Position numbers and translations under genes: made by a program. Below, piece by piece: positions 11,270 to 19,579 of a DNA stretch of 45,630 nucleotides. This stretch comes from Brachionus plicatilis. Its lineage: Eukaryota > Rotifera > Eurotatoria > Ploima > Brachionidae. Position 1 is the stretch's first letter; each line of letters opens with the position of its first letter. The notes beneath the pieces are model-generated. The model saw only the letters and a program-made list of their open reading frames with translations, was not told the origin of the DNA and did no database searches. The DNA lies in NCBI GenBank assembly GCA_010279815.1, contig QEOQ01000439.1, positions 72,557 through 118,186 on the forward strand. The letters run 5' to 3'.

Positions 11270-11448
11270 ACAAATTAACATATGAAGAAGAAGAAGAAGA
11301 GGGTTCAATTACTGAATCTGATTTACATCATAAAGAAAGTCTTTTAAAAATTCTAAGAGAAAATTTAGATAAATCCGCAATCAAAAACAATAGATTTAAT
11401 ACCTCAATTGATAATAACTTTTCGTCGACGGCTTGCAAGATTCAATAA
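11270..11448 (+). CDS. NWD-like protein, predicted last exon with acidic tail
   Basis: The frame reads KLTYEEEEEEGSITESDL.. and ends CKIQ at TAA 11446-11448. The candidate acceptor TTTCAAAAG (11261-11269) has a weak pyrimidine tract, but the phase fits the exon ending at 11193 (76-bp intron). A glutamate run followed by a charged helix is a plausible C-terminal tail. A longer frame reaches back to 11233, so the exon could start elsewhere. Confidence 0.4.
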
Positions 11449-11748
11449 AAAGAAAAAAGAAATTCGTTTTTAAATAATTGCTTAGGAAAAAACAATTTTT
11501 CAAGCTTCTTAGTTTCAATATCTTTTTTGCTTATATCAAGATTTTAAAATTGAATTAAATATTAATTAGTTAAATTGAATAACTTTTCATTAAAAAAAAA
11601 TTTTAATAATTATTTTTTTTTCAGATTTTTTCAAACAAACATACTCTTTTAAATATAATTTATTTTATGAATACTAAATAATTTTTTTAGTTGATATGTT
11701 CAAATAGCAGCCATTCTGTCAAGAATTCTAAAAACTCATGAATTGTTT
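11449..11748. other. 3' flank of the NWD-like gene
   Basis: AT-rich sequence with no gene seen. Probably 3' UTR and spacer. Confidence 0.4.
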
Positions 11749-12972
11749 CCCAGTTACAAAAAAAACGATGATTAATCGATGAAAATTGATAGATGAATCA
11801 TTATTGAGTTAGGAACCATTTCATCGAAATTCATCGATGAAAATTTGAATATTTCATTGGTAATAATCGATGAAAAAATACTCTATTTTTCAAATTTTTC
11901 ATTAATATTTCAAATTATTTTTAAGAAGACAATAATAAGCAGAAGTTTTAAAAACATAAGTTTTTTTTTTCAAAGTTTATCTACACTTTTGATTCATATA
12001 AAACATCAATTCACTTTTTCTAAATAGAAAAAATTTAATTTTTTACTTTTTAGTAAATTATTAGCTTTAGAATTGTGCTTTATTGTCTTTTAACTAGACT
12101 AAAGGCAGCTTGAATAAATTTTTGAATCAAAGAACATTGCTAGCAATCCAATTAGACATAAAGTCTTTTGTTAAGAGGAGATCCGCTTGAAACACAATTA
12201 ATTAAGAATTTTCACTAATTATCGGCTTTTTATGTAGTTAAATTTCCAGAAGTATTCGATATTTCAGCTTCATATCTTTCGGCTAGTAGAGTGTGTAATT
12301 CTTCTAAACTGACTGAATTTATTATTTTCTTTCTGTTATCCTCATTTTAAAAGTATTTTACGATTTATTCCCTTAAATGTCAAAATTTAATTTTTTTTTG
12401 GTTTATCTAAAAAAAATAAAAATTTATCTTTTGATTTTGAAACTTAAAAAAATAAGAAATTATTGAAATTTAAAAAAAATTAAAAAAAATGAGCGTAAAT
12501 TTTTTTTATATTTTGATTTTTTTGTTTGGCTCAAATAAGACCCGTCCTGGTCGTTAACGTAGTTTTTTAAATTTTGGACTGACAAGAGTTAATAGCTGTT
12601 AGATCAAATTTAAAAAACATGAGAAGATGGGATGGCCTGTTGTTGACATAAGCCAATTAAAGAAAAAGGAAAGTCGAAATCGATATCTATTAAGCACAAA
12701 CCTGACAACGAACCAATAATATATCACAATAAATTCAATTAGTTGATAAACTTTTTCTTGGTTTAAGTCCAAAAAAATCATTCATAATTGATGAGATAAT
12801 TGAAGAATGAAGCAAAGATGAAAATCTAAAGTATTTCATGATTGGGTCATTTCTAAATGTTTTGAAGAGAATGCGATGAAAATTTACTGGTTTTAATCCA
12901 AAATCATTTTTCATCTATAAAAAATGAGATGATTCATAGATGAATCATCCATGAACTCATCGTTTGACTGGG
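11749..12972. mobile_element. Candidate inverted-repeat element rich in ATCGATGA/GATGAATC
   Basis: The left end starts CCCAGTTAC..AACGATGATTAATCGATG; the right end, read inward, starts CCCAGTCAAACGATGAGTTC. Both ends carry clustered GATGAATCAT-type motifs (11765-11880 and 12790-12965). I see no target duplication, and the interior has only short ORFs, so the boundaries are tentative. Confidence 0.45.
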
Positions 12973-13189
12973 TTAATTTATATGAACTTTTTTTATTCTT
13001 TAAGGTATTTTTTTTTCAAAACATAAAAACTAATTAGAATATTGAAGTTACCTAAAATTGTTTGTTGAATGACTCACGATCTAATCTTTCATTTCAAAAT
13101 TTTTGCAATACATAATTTGCTTTTTTGCTTTTTTTGCTGTATATTTAAATCCAATTAAGAAATTTATATTGTAGAGTCGTAATTGTATC

Positions 13190-14035
13190 TGGTAAATGAG
13201 CCTAACCGGGTGACCTATTTTTTTTATTGCATATTTCGCACTCATCTTATTCAAAAACTCCAAAAATGCTCACCGAATTAGACCAGTTTTTTCTAGTCAC
13301 ATCTTTACCTCCTGCGGTAAATTGGGTGAGGCTTATTGGGTGAACTAGGTTAACCAAGTTACCCCTGATTTTGTAAATATTTCGCCCGAGAACTAATCTC
13401 TTTTTCAGGATAATCACCGAATTCACCCAATTAGCTCAACAAGAATTAAAAAAAGGATTTTTTGTTTTTTTTAATAATATAAATATTTAAAATATTCTTT
13501 ATTATTATTCTTTTAAATATACGCTACAACATAACTATTTAGAAAAAAATTTTAAAGAATTAATAACAAATTTAAAATAAATTTATTGCTTGATTTTTTT
13601 TAGTTTAAAAGATTAGTCGAGATATTCATCACATTGAAACTCTAACCCTTTGTTATTGTCTCAGAATGGTGTATAAATTTGAAGCTTGAGTAGTGTTCAA
13701 TTTTTTTTCAAGAACATCTTTTTTTGCGTTATCATGATCTTCCATTGAATACTTTTTTTTTAACTTCTTTTTTTTTATTCTGATTCATTTTTATAATACA
13801 TTGACGATTTTTGATAATACATAACGAATATTTTTATCAAATAAAATCAAATTATTTTTGTAAAAAAAGGAGAAACAAAATGTTAAATTTTTTATAAAAA
13901 ACGGCGTCATTACGATCATTTTTGTCATTTCAGTCTAATTATGTTAAATATTTTATTTTTAGGGGTAAATGGGTGGGATTTTTGGGTATTGAGGTGATAC
14001 CTCATTAACCTCTTAACCCATAAAAAATAACAACA
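13190..14035. repeat. Dispersed GGGTGA / TTAACC motif region
   Basis: Motifs such as CCGGGTGACC, ATTGGGTGAGG, TTGGGTGAAC, TTCACCCAATTAG and ATGGGTGGG recur at 13205-13441 and 13965-14035. Part of it (13317-13345 against 13415-13441) can form a hairpin. Probably a decayed repeat; no coding potential was seen. Confidence 0.35.
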
Positions 14036-14744
14036 TTAGACAACGGACCCATCGGCTATCTTAAAATTCTAGTAAAATTATTTTCTCCTAATTAAGACCT
14101 GCTGAAAACGATAAGCAATTAAGGTCAGTTCAAACTTGTTCCGTCATCGGATCAAAAATTGTCAAACATAATTACTAATTTGAAAAATTCTACCGAATTA
14201 TCCGAAAAAAAACTTTGAATTAAAAAAAAAAGGTTTAACTTTAAAATTTAAAATTAAAACTTTAAATTTTTTTTTTTTTAAAGTCTGGAATTGGACTTTT
14301 TAGGGACTCTTAAACAGCTCCGCTTGAGCTTTAACTGATTGGTATTACTCCCTTTAACAATATGTCAAAATAAATTCGAAATGTTTTATGATTATTAAGA
14401 AATGTGATAAAAATATTAAATTGATTAATTTTTTTCTAGGTTTATAAATTGATTTAAAATTTAAGATATAATTTATTAAAATAAAATATTCCTGACTTTT
14501 AATTTTGAGATAAATTTGAAGTTTTATAGTCATCTAGAAAAAATTATTCGATTTAATAATCGACTAAAAAAAATTAGTCGATTTATGAATTTTGTCAATC
14601 GATTTGAGTCGACTACACTACATATATCAGAATTTTTTTGCAATTTTAGCATAGATGTATACACAATATTCAAAATTTTAAAGCCTGGACCTGGACTTTT
14701 GAAAGAAAATTTAAAAAAAAAGTCCGGACTTGGACTTGACTTGA
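14036..14744. other. Non-coding stretch with simple motifs
   Basis: It contains poly-A/T tracts, AGTCGATT/TCGACTA motifs near 14545-14615 (similar to the array at 1-120) and CCTGGACCTGGACTT/GGACTTGGACTTGACTT repeats at 14685-14745. No gene was seen. Confidence 0.4.
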
Positions 14745-15050
14745 AACTTGAAACTTGCAATTTTGATTCAGTTGGAATTGATGTACCAATACAAGGTAAC
14801 CGAAAAAAGGGAAGATCAAAAGATACAGCTGGAGCGCTCGAGCATCAACCAAAAGAAACACATGTTTCAAATTCAGCACCAAAATGAATTGAATCTGATG
14901 ACGAAATCAAGTGATGAGTCAATACAAGAAAATGTACCCAAGAGACCTAGAATAGATTCAGTTACACAAGAAATGTTATGTGAAAAATTTGGAGCTAAAA
15001 TGACTAAGAGAAGATACTGGGCTTGTCCAACTATATGTGGTAAAAAATAA
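14745..15050 (+). pseudogene. Frameshifted coding remnant, probably transposon-derived
   Basis: Unlike its surroundings, this stretch has good coding character in two successive frames. The first reads VPIQGNRKKGRSKDTAGAL.. to 14887; the second continues ..ELNLMTKSSDESIQENVPKR to RYWACPTICGKK at 15050. A frameshift near 14850-14890 would join them. The basic GRxK..TAGAL segment resembles linkers and tails in transposase-related proteins, but I cannot assign a family. It sits just upstream of repeat X. Confidence 0.35.
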
Positions 15051-15099
15051 TATTTTTTGTGGTAGAAATAAAAAAAAAATTTTATAATACTTTTGGTAT

Positions 15100-15440
15100 A
15101 TTTCTAATTAATTTGGCGTCAATGTGAAAAAAAGGGCGATTTTTGATGATTTTTTAACTAAAATTACAAAAAAAAAAATTTTTTCCTTAATTTGCATAAC
15201 TGATATTATTCTAATTAATTTTTCTCAATCGTATTAAAATTATTAAACAAAATTATACTTTAAAAAAACTAAAAATCGATTTTGAGCATCTTTTTTAAGC
15301 CAGATAAGGATGTTTTGTAGAATTAGATTTTTCCAATTTGGTTCATATAGAGGCAAAGGATAAATAAAATTTTTTTTTAATTTAATTAAATTAACGAAAA
15401 AAAAACGATTGAAAAAATTTTTTAAAAAATTTTTGACAAA
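15100..15440. repeat. Repeat X, left part (copy A)
   Basis: About 15130-15370 matches 44930-45320 with the same order of blocks: TTTTTTAACTAAAATTAC, ACTGATATTATTCT, TTTTGAGCATCTTTTT, AAGGATGTTTTGTA, TTCATATAGAG. The right part of this copy is displaced to 18131-19192 by inserted elements. The 44.9-kb copy has about 115 bp extra near 45165-45280. Confidence 0.75.
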
Positions 15441-15485
15441 TCGAAATAATTAAATAAATCGATTAAATTAATAGAAATAATATGT

Positions 15486-15530
15486 CTGTCGACGCGTTTC
15501 GGCAAGCTTCTGCCTTCTTCAGGACTATCT
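15486..15530 (-). ncRNA. Candidate hammerhead ribozyme in the Penelope 3' region
   Basis: The minus strand carries the hammerhead core in order: CTGAAGA (15516-15522, fits CUGANGA), a GGCA..TGCC stem-loop as helix II, GAAAC (15496-15500), then a palindromic ACGCGT helix III and C at 15491 as cleavage position. Helix I is weak (three pairs GAC/GTC next to the core). There is one unpaired A between the core and helix II. A very short palindromic helix III is known in hammerheads of Penelope-like elements, which may work as dimers. It lies about 130 bp downstream of the GIY-YIG ORF in the same orientation. Confidence 0.5.
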
Positions 15531-15667
15531 AAAATCAATTAAGAAAAAATCAAATTAATTTCAAAATTATTTCTCTAAATTTTTTAGAATAAAATTAAAA
15601 TAATTCAATACAAAATACATTTTAAAAAATTCAAATTTAAAAACGCACAAAAAAATTTTTTTTTATT

Positions 15668-16073
15668 TTATTTTACTTGACAAAAAAACAATTTATTTTT
15701 TAAATGATAGTGTTTTAATAAATTGATAATTTGGAATTTTTGATTAATTATAGGAATTTCCAAACATTTAAATAAATTTATTAACTCAGCCTCTAATGAT
15801 TTTCTAACTGAATCATCAAATAAATTACTTTTAAAAATAGTAAAAATAAAATAATGTGTTTCATGATCCGCTTTACCAAAATGGTTTGCTATTTCAGAAT
15901 TATATTCAAAATTTACAAGACTTTTTACAATATTTTTTTTAAAACGTAAAATATTATTAAAATGTTGAGAAATTCTAGTTTTACAATCTTTACTAGTTTC
16001 ACCTATATAAAACAAATTACACTTTTTACACCTGATTATATACACACAACCTCTTGAATTACAATTACTGTTA
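15668..16073 (-). pseudogene. Penelope-like GIY-YIG endonuclease domain
   Basis: It reads CNSRGCVYIIRCKKCNLFYI then GETSKDCKTRISQH, giving the GIY-YIG signature as VYI..FYIGET with the downstream Arg of the catalytic helix. A HETHYFIFTIF-type strand and a conserved Glu (EAELINLFK) follow. It ends at a stop at 15668. This domain nicks target DNA for insertion of the retroelement. The open frame on paper reaches 16156, but residues before SNCNSRG come from the inserted element and its (TAC)n tail. Confidence 0.8.
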
Positions 16074-16407
16074 GTAGTAGTAGTAGTAGTAGTAATTTTG
16101 CTGCGTGGAAACCCACAAGCTAGAACGTGGACCAGAGCCCCAATAAAAACGCCCAACTGTAGCAGCCAGAGTACCTGTAATGTTATGAGCCTCTGAGCCT
16201 GGGCATCATAACATTTGAACCTATCCTCTTAACTAATTTTCTCGACTGCCCTTAATAACCGTTCACATGGATAGAATATAAAAATATAAATACAAAAGCC
16301 AATAAATAAGATACCATAATATAAAGACAAATGAATAAAAACAATGTATCTTGTGCTGATTTTTGAAATCTTGAAATACCATTAACCAAGCTTTAAATAG
16401 TTTAAAT
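16074..16407 (-). mobile_element. 334-bp insert with (TAC)n tail inside the Penelope gene
   Basis: GTTA occurs at 16070-16073 and again at 16408-16411. Removing the insert and one GTTA restores KSN-SNCNSRG in frame. On the minus strand the insert ends in about seven TAC repeats, the same kind of tail as the LINE at 18208-19101. No ORF spans it. It is either a 5'-truncated LINE 3' end or a SINE using the same LINE machinery; a GGTTCAAAT motif is only weakly B-box-like. Confidence 0.7.
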
Positions 16408-16626
16408 GTTACTTTTAATAGGTATATAAATATTACTTAATTCTAAATAAAAAGATTCAAATAAAAAATTACAAATTTTACAATTTGAAATAGTACATTT
16501 TTTACAAAAAAATTTTTCATTTTTTGATTCAAACTTAAAATTATGAATTAAAATTGACCCTAGATTTTGATTTATTTTATTTACAAACAGCAATTTTTTC
16601 TTTTCAAAAAACTCACTATTATTCAA
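16402..16626 (-). pseudogene. Penelope-like RT/GIY-YIG linker with cysteine pairs
   Basis: It continues the RT frame after the homopolymer shift (..NNSEFFEKKKLLFVNKINQN then LGSILIHNF). It contains CKKCTISNCKICNF, corresponding to the conserved cysteine region between RT and GIY-YIG in these elements. It ends IPIKSN, where a 334-bp insertion with GTTA duplications interrupts the gene. On the other side the protein resumes at SNCNSRG. Confidence 0.7.
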
Positions 16627-16628
16627 AT

Positions 16629-17045
16629 CTAATTTAAATTTAAAAAAAAAGAATCGTATGCAATTTTTTTGAAATTAGATAAATTTTTATCAAACATAAA
16701 AAACATTTTTAACTTATTTTTTGTATCATTTTTTTCTTTGTTTTTGTATGGTAATAAACTTGAACGATCTAGTTCACCAACTTGTCTAGCAATACCACTT
16801 ATTTTATTGTAACAATATCCTTTTTTTAACAAATGTATCAATAAGTTACGTGAATTTGATAAATAGTCGATGAACGAAGAACAAATTCTACGAATACGTA
16901 TAAATAATGATGTTGGAATATTGTCAAAGATATGACTCGGATGATTAGATGAAGTCAAAAGATACGGTTGGCAATTTGTTGGCTTGATATACAAATCAGT
17001 CTTAATCAAAGACAAAAATGGATCAAAGCTTAATTTTAGATCCAA
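16629..17045 (-). pseudogene. Penelope-like reverse transcriptase, C-terminal (thumb) fragment
   Basis: The 138-codon frame contains TDLYIKPTNCQPYLLTSSNH, HIFDNIPTSLFIRIRRICSS and HLLKKGY. This is the block typical of Penelope-like RT downstream of the catalytic palm (KPTD..YL...S.HP...SIP.....R.RRICS). The YxDD motif lies upstream in the protein and is absent. The frame stops at 16629 because of an indel in a run of nine T on the minus strand. Shifting by one base continues directly into the next segment. Confidence 0.75.
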
Positions 17046-17047
17046 AA

Positions 17048-17703
17048 ATTATGTTGATTAATTCGCCCCTCATATATACAACAGCATCCTGTACCTTTAC
17101 TGCTGATGCAAACCCATATTCCTGCGGAACGACCACCACCTTGTAGAGTTGGTATTACAAATCTAGTGTCTTATTTTTCTTTTTTTAATCTTTTTACTAA
17201 AACCCTTGATTTCCTATTAAACACCTCAAAATTGGATTCATGGCTAAAAATTACCATTCCCCAACGTTCAATTGTCCAATTCAATCTTTCATTACACCAT
17301 TTTAATCTTTTGATTCTATCCGATGCCGTCAGCAATGGCTTTTTCAGAGCTGTATAAGTTCCTATTCCTTTACTAGTTAGAAATCTCCTTACTGTTTCTC
17401 TACTTATCTTAACATTTTTAAACTTAGAATTAAAGTCAGAGGCCAACTTTTTATTACTTATTGTAGGATTTTTTCTTACCTGTATAAATAAACTATTTTG
17501 GTCCCTATTAGTTAGCTTTCTTGGTGTCCAAGGCCTTGTTGATTTCTTTGGGGTACCATAGATATCATTATTTTTCTTGTTGTTCTCACACATTTTTCTA
17601 ATACTCCTACTAATTTAGCTATTTCTCTATTACTTTTGGTCTTATCTTTTAGGAGACCAATTATCTGACATCTTACTTCATTGCTAGCGCTTTTTTTACC
17701 CAT
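17048..17703 (-). pseudogene. Tc1 transposase remnant
   Basis: It starts MGKKSASNEVRCQIIGLLKD with a paired-like helix-turn-helix (SNREIAKLVGV), shifts frame near 17565 and continues GTPKKSTRPWTPRKLTNRDQ. It then has a second HTH (ISRETVRRFLTSKGIG) and the catalytic strand VIFSHESNFEVF, where the first Asp of the usual FSDES is His. An in-frame TAA replaces the expected Tyr after RLKKEK (near 17169). Reading resumes DTRFVIPTLQGGG, GIWVCISSKGTG, CIYEGRINQHN. The second and third acidic catalytic residues are lost with the truncation. Confidence 0.85.
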
Positions 17704-18128
17704 TTTTTCTTACCAAAGTTCCTAAATTTTCGCGGTATAGTTTTTTCTGTCACCGACAGTCAACAAAAAGCTTTATAGCGATGTTTCATAAATAAATTTA
17801 ACACTTATTGGATATTTTTAAAATTAATACATTTAAAAATCCATTTAAGTAAGTTAATTGATATTTAATTAGAGATTAATGATGTGCGTCCAAACTTTTG
17901 TGCAAAAATTTTTGACTCAAATTTTTATGGCCTTTTTTTAATTTCAATTTTTCAGCTAAGTGTAAATTCGAATTATCATGTATTTTACATCAATTTGTAT
18001 GGCAGAGTTAGTTTTATTAAAAATCGATTTTAATTTAATTTATTTCTAAAACAAAATTAAGTATTTTCATGTCTGGCGAGATAAACGTATGAAAAAAACT
18101 TGTGCGTCTAAACTTTTGTGCAGTACTG
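17048..18128 (-). mobile_element. Tc1-type transposon, 3' truncated, IR/DR-like end
   Basis: The intact end (right in the window) reads inward CAGTACTGCACAAAAGTTTA followed by GACGCACAAG, next to a TA at 18129-18130. A second copy of the motif (TTGCACAAAAGTTTGGACGC) lies inward at 17883-17907, giving the two-direct-repeat arrangement of IR/DR-type Tc1 elements. The transposase remnant fills 17048-17703. The other end is missing; the element stops at its junction with the Penelope-like sequence. Confidence 0.75.
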
Positions 18129-18207
18129 TATTTAATTTCAAATACTGAAAAAACTAGCATCAAGCCTGATTTTTACAACAAATTCACATTTTTAAATTAA
18201 CTAAGTA

Positions 18208-19101
18208 GTAGTAGTATGAAAAACCGCGGCATGAAATGATCATGCGGAGCGCGTCAACAGTAGATGACGCCCTGTAGCGGTGGCGAGATGCTTGTCGAGG
18301 TTGTTCTTGAATGAGTTGACTGTAGTTGAGTTGATGACTTCGTCTGGTAGGCCGTTCCAAAAGTTAACAATTCTATTATTGAAAAAATTGTGCTTTGGAT
18401 TACAACATCTTACTATTTCACGCCTGAAAAGTCCTCTATGACCCCCTCGCGGCCCCGAGCATAGCGGTTTTGCGTACCAGTTTATGTGCTCTAAATTTGA
18501 TTCAAGCTTAAATTTCTGTATTATGTCTCCGCGGATACGCCTTATTTTTAGTGTAGTTAGCCCTAATTTGCTGCATCGATCTTCGTAGTTTAAGCTTTTG
18601 AACTCATGTATGGTTTTCGTGGCTCTGTGTTGTACTTTTTCTAGCAATTTTATGTCTTTCTGGGTGTATGGACTCCAGGCCGAGCTTGCAAATTCCAAGT
18701 GCGGTCTAATATAACATGTGTAAAGCTTTTTCCAGAGTTTTGCGTCTCTTAGGGTAAAAGCGTTCTTTAATGAGCTGAGTATAAAGTTTGCGTTAGCAGC
18801 GGCTTTACAGATTTGGTGTGATGGCTTAAGATCATTAGAGATAAAAATGCCGAGGTCTCTTTCGCTTGTGGTTTCAGTTATTCTAATGTTTGTATTTGAG
18901 CTGTGGTCTGACATTGTGTAGGTTGCTTTTGGGTTGTTTTTGCCGATATGCATTACTTTGCATTTCGATAACTTTAATCTCATCAGCCACTTGTTTGACC
19001 AGTCGTTGATTGTGTTTATGTCGTTTTGTAAACTTGTGGTGCTGTTTTCAGGGTGGCTCGGGTCTATTTTGGCTAGAATTTCGTGTCGTCGGCGGCGGTT
19101 G
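18208..19101 (-). mobile_element. 5'-truncated CR1-like non-LTR retrotransposon
   Basis: It is flanked by TAAGTA at 18202-18207 and 19102-19107. On the minus strand it carries the RT C-terminal part and ends in CATACTACTAC, a short TAC-type tail. The truncation falls just before the catalytic box, which reads AADDT. The untouched copy of repeat X at 45.4 kb shows the empty site. Confidence 0.9.
18240..19100 (-). pseudogene. CR1-like LINE reverse transcriptase, C-terminal part
   Basis: From AADDTK a one-base deletion near 19078 shifts the frame, then ILAKIDPSHPEN continues through NDWSNKWLMRLKLSKCKVMH, SERDLGIFISNDLKPSHQ, KLYTCYIRPHLEFASSAWSP, LLEKVQHRATKTI to FNNRIVNFWNGLPDEVINS. This is the standard CR1/Jockey-group RT end. 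It is relatively GC-rich and open for 247 codons from 18983, so it looks younger than the surrounding repeats. It is not functional because most of the RT is missing. Confidence 0.9.
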
Positions 19102-19192
19102 TAAGTAACTTTATGAAATGTAAGTCATTTTATATTCATCTAGTAAAATTGGTAAAAAATCAGTAATTTTAATTAATGAATTAGCACACGCC

Positions 19193-19579
19193 AAAAAAAA
19201 GTGTCATTTTATTTTTTTATTTATTTTTTCTTATTCTAATAAAATTGGGGTACAAAAATTTAATTTTGGTGTATTTTATTCAATATTTGAGGTACATAAA
19301 ATAAATAAGTCTCTATCTATAATCGACTATTCACTGTACCAGCATGGCCAAGTCGAACAAGTCACCACATGCAATAGCACTGTAAACCCGTCCGCTCTAC
19401 ACTCAAATGCATTTGAGCACAAAGCTCTTGCAACTTGAACATTTGGACGAATAAATTATCATAAAAAAAAGAGAAAAAATTTTCTACTAGGATACTGGAA
19501 AAAATAACTTATTCAAATGACGATAAGTTATTAATTTTGAAATTATCTCCGAAACAACAAAAAGAAAAGATAAACTAAC
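19193..19579. promoter_or_regulatory. Upstream region of the BRAT1-like gene
   Basis: This 387-bp interval must contain the promoter and 5' UTR. 19330-19445 is clearly less AT-rich than its surroundings. I see no convincing TATA box or initiator and no tRNA. The sequence just before the start codon (AAACTAACATG) is an ordinary animal context. Confidence 0.35.

Larger units (their letters stand above)
15486..17047 (-). mobile_element. Penelope-like retroelement, 5'-truncated and broken
   Basis: On the minus strand the order is: RT C-terminal part, a cysteine-pair linker, GIY-YIG endonuclease, then the candidate hammerhead. That is the layout of GIY-YIG-containing Penelope-like elements. The RT palm is missing; the element is cut off at about 17047, where it abuts a Tc1 transposase remnant. 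It is broken by a one-base shift in an A/T homopolymer near 16640 and by a 334-bp insert (16074-16407). It is dead as an autonomous element. Confidence 0.8.
18131..19192. repeat. Repeat X, right part (copy A), split by a LINE
   Basis: 18131-18207 and 19102-19192 together match the uninterrupted copy at 45355-45513 (blocks GAAAAAACTAGCATCAA, TTCACATTTTTAAATTAA, TTTATGAAATGTAAGTCATT, AATTAGCACACGCC). The split point carries the target duplication TAAGTA of the inserted LINE. Confidence 0.85.

Noticed and set aside
12599..13263. Two 60-codon minus-strand frames
   Set aside because: No homology, AT-rich composition, and they lie in a repeat-like region.
14516..14760. Frames with LKPGPGLLKENLKKKSGLG and antisense partner
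   Set aside because: This part is a CCTGGACCTGGACTT-type simple repeat, not protein.
19320..19450. GC-richer stretch resembling tRNA-like folds near GGCCAAGTCG
   Set aside because: No B-box (GGTTCRANNCC) and no acceptor stem pairing could be found.
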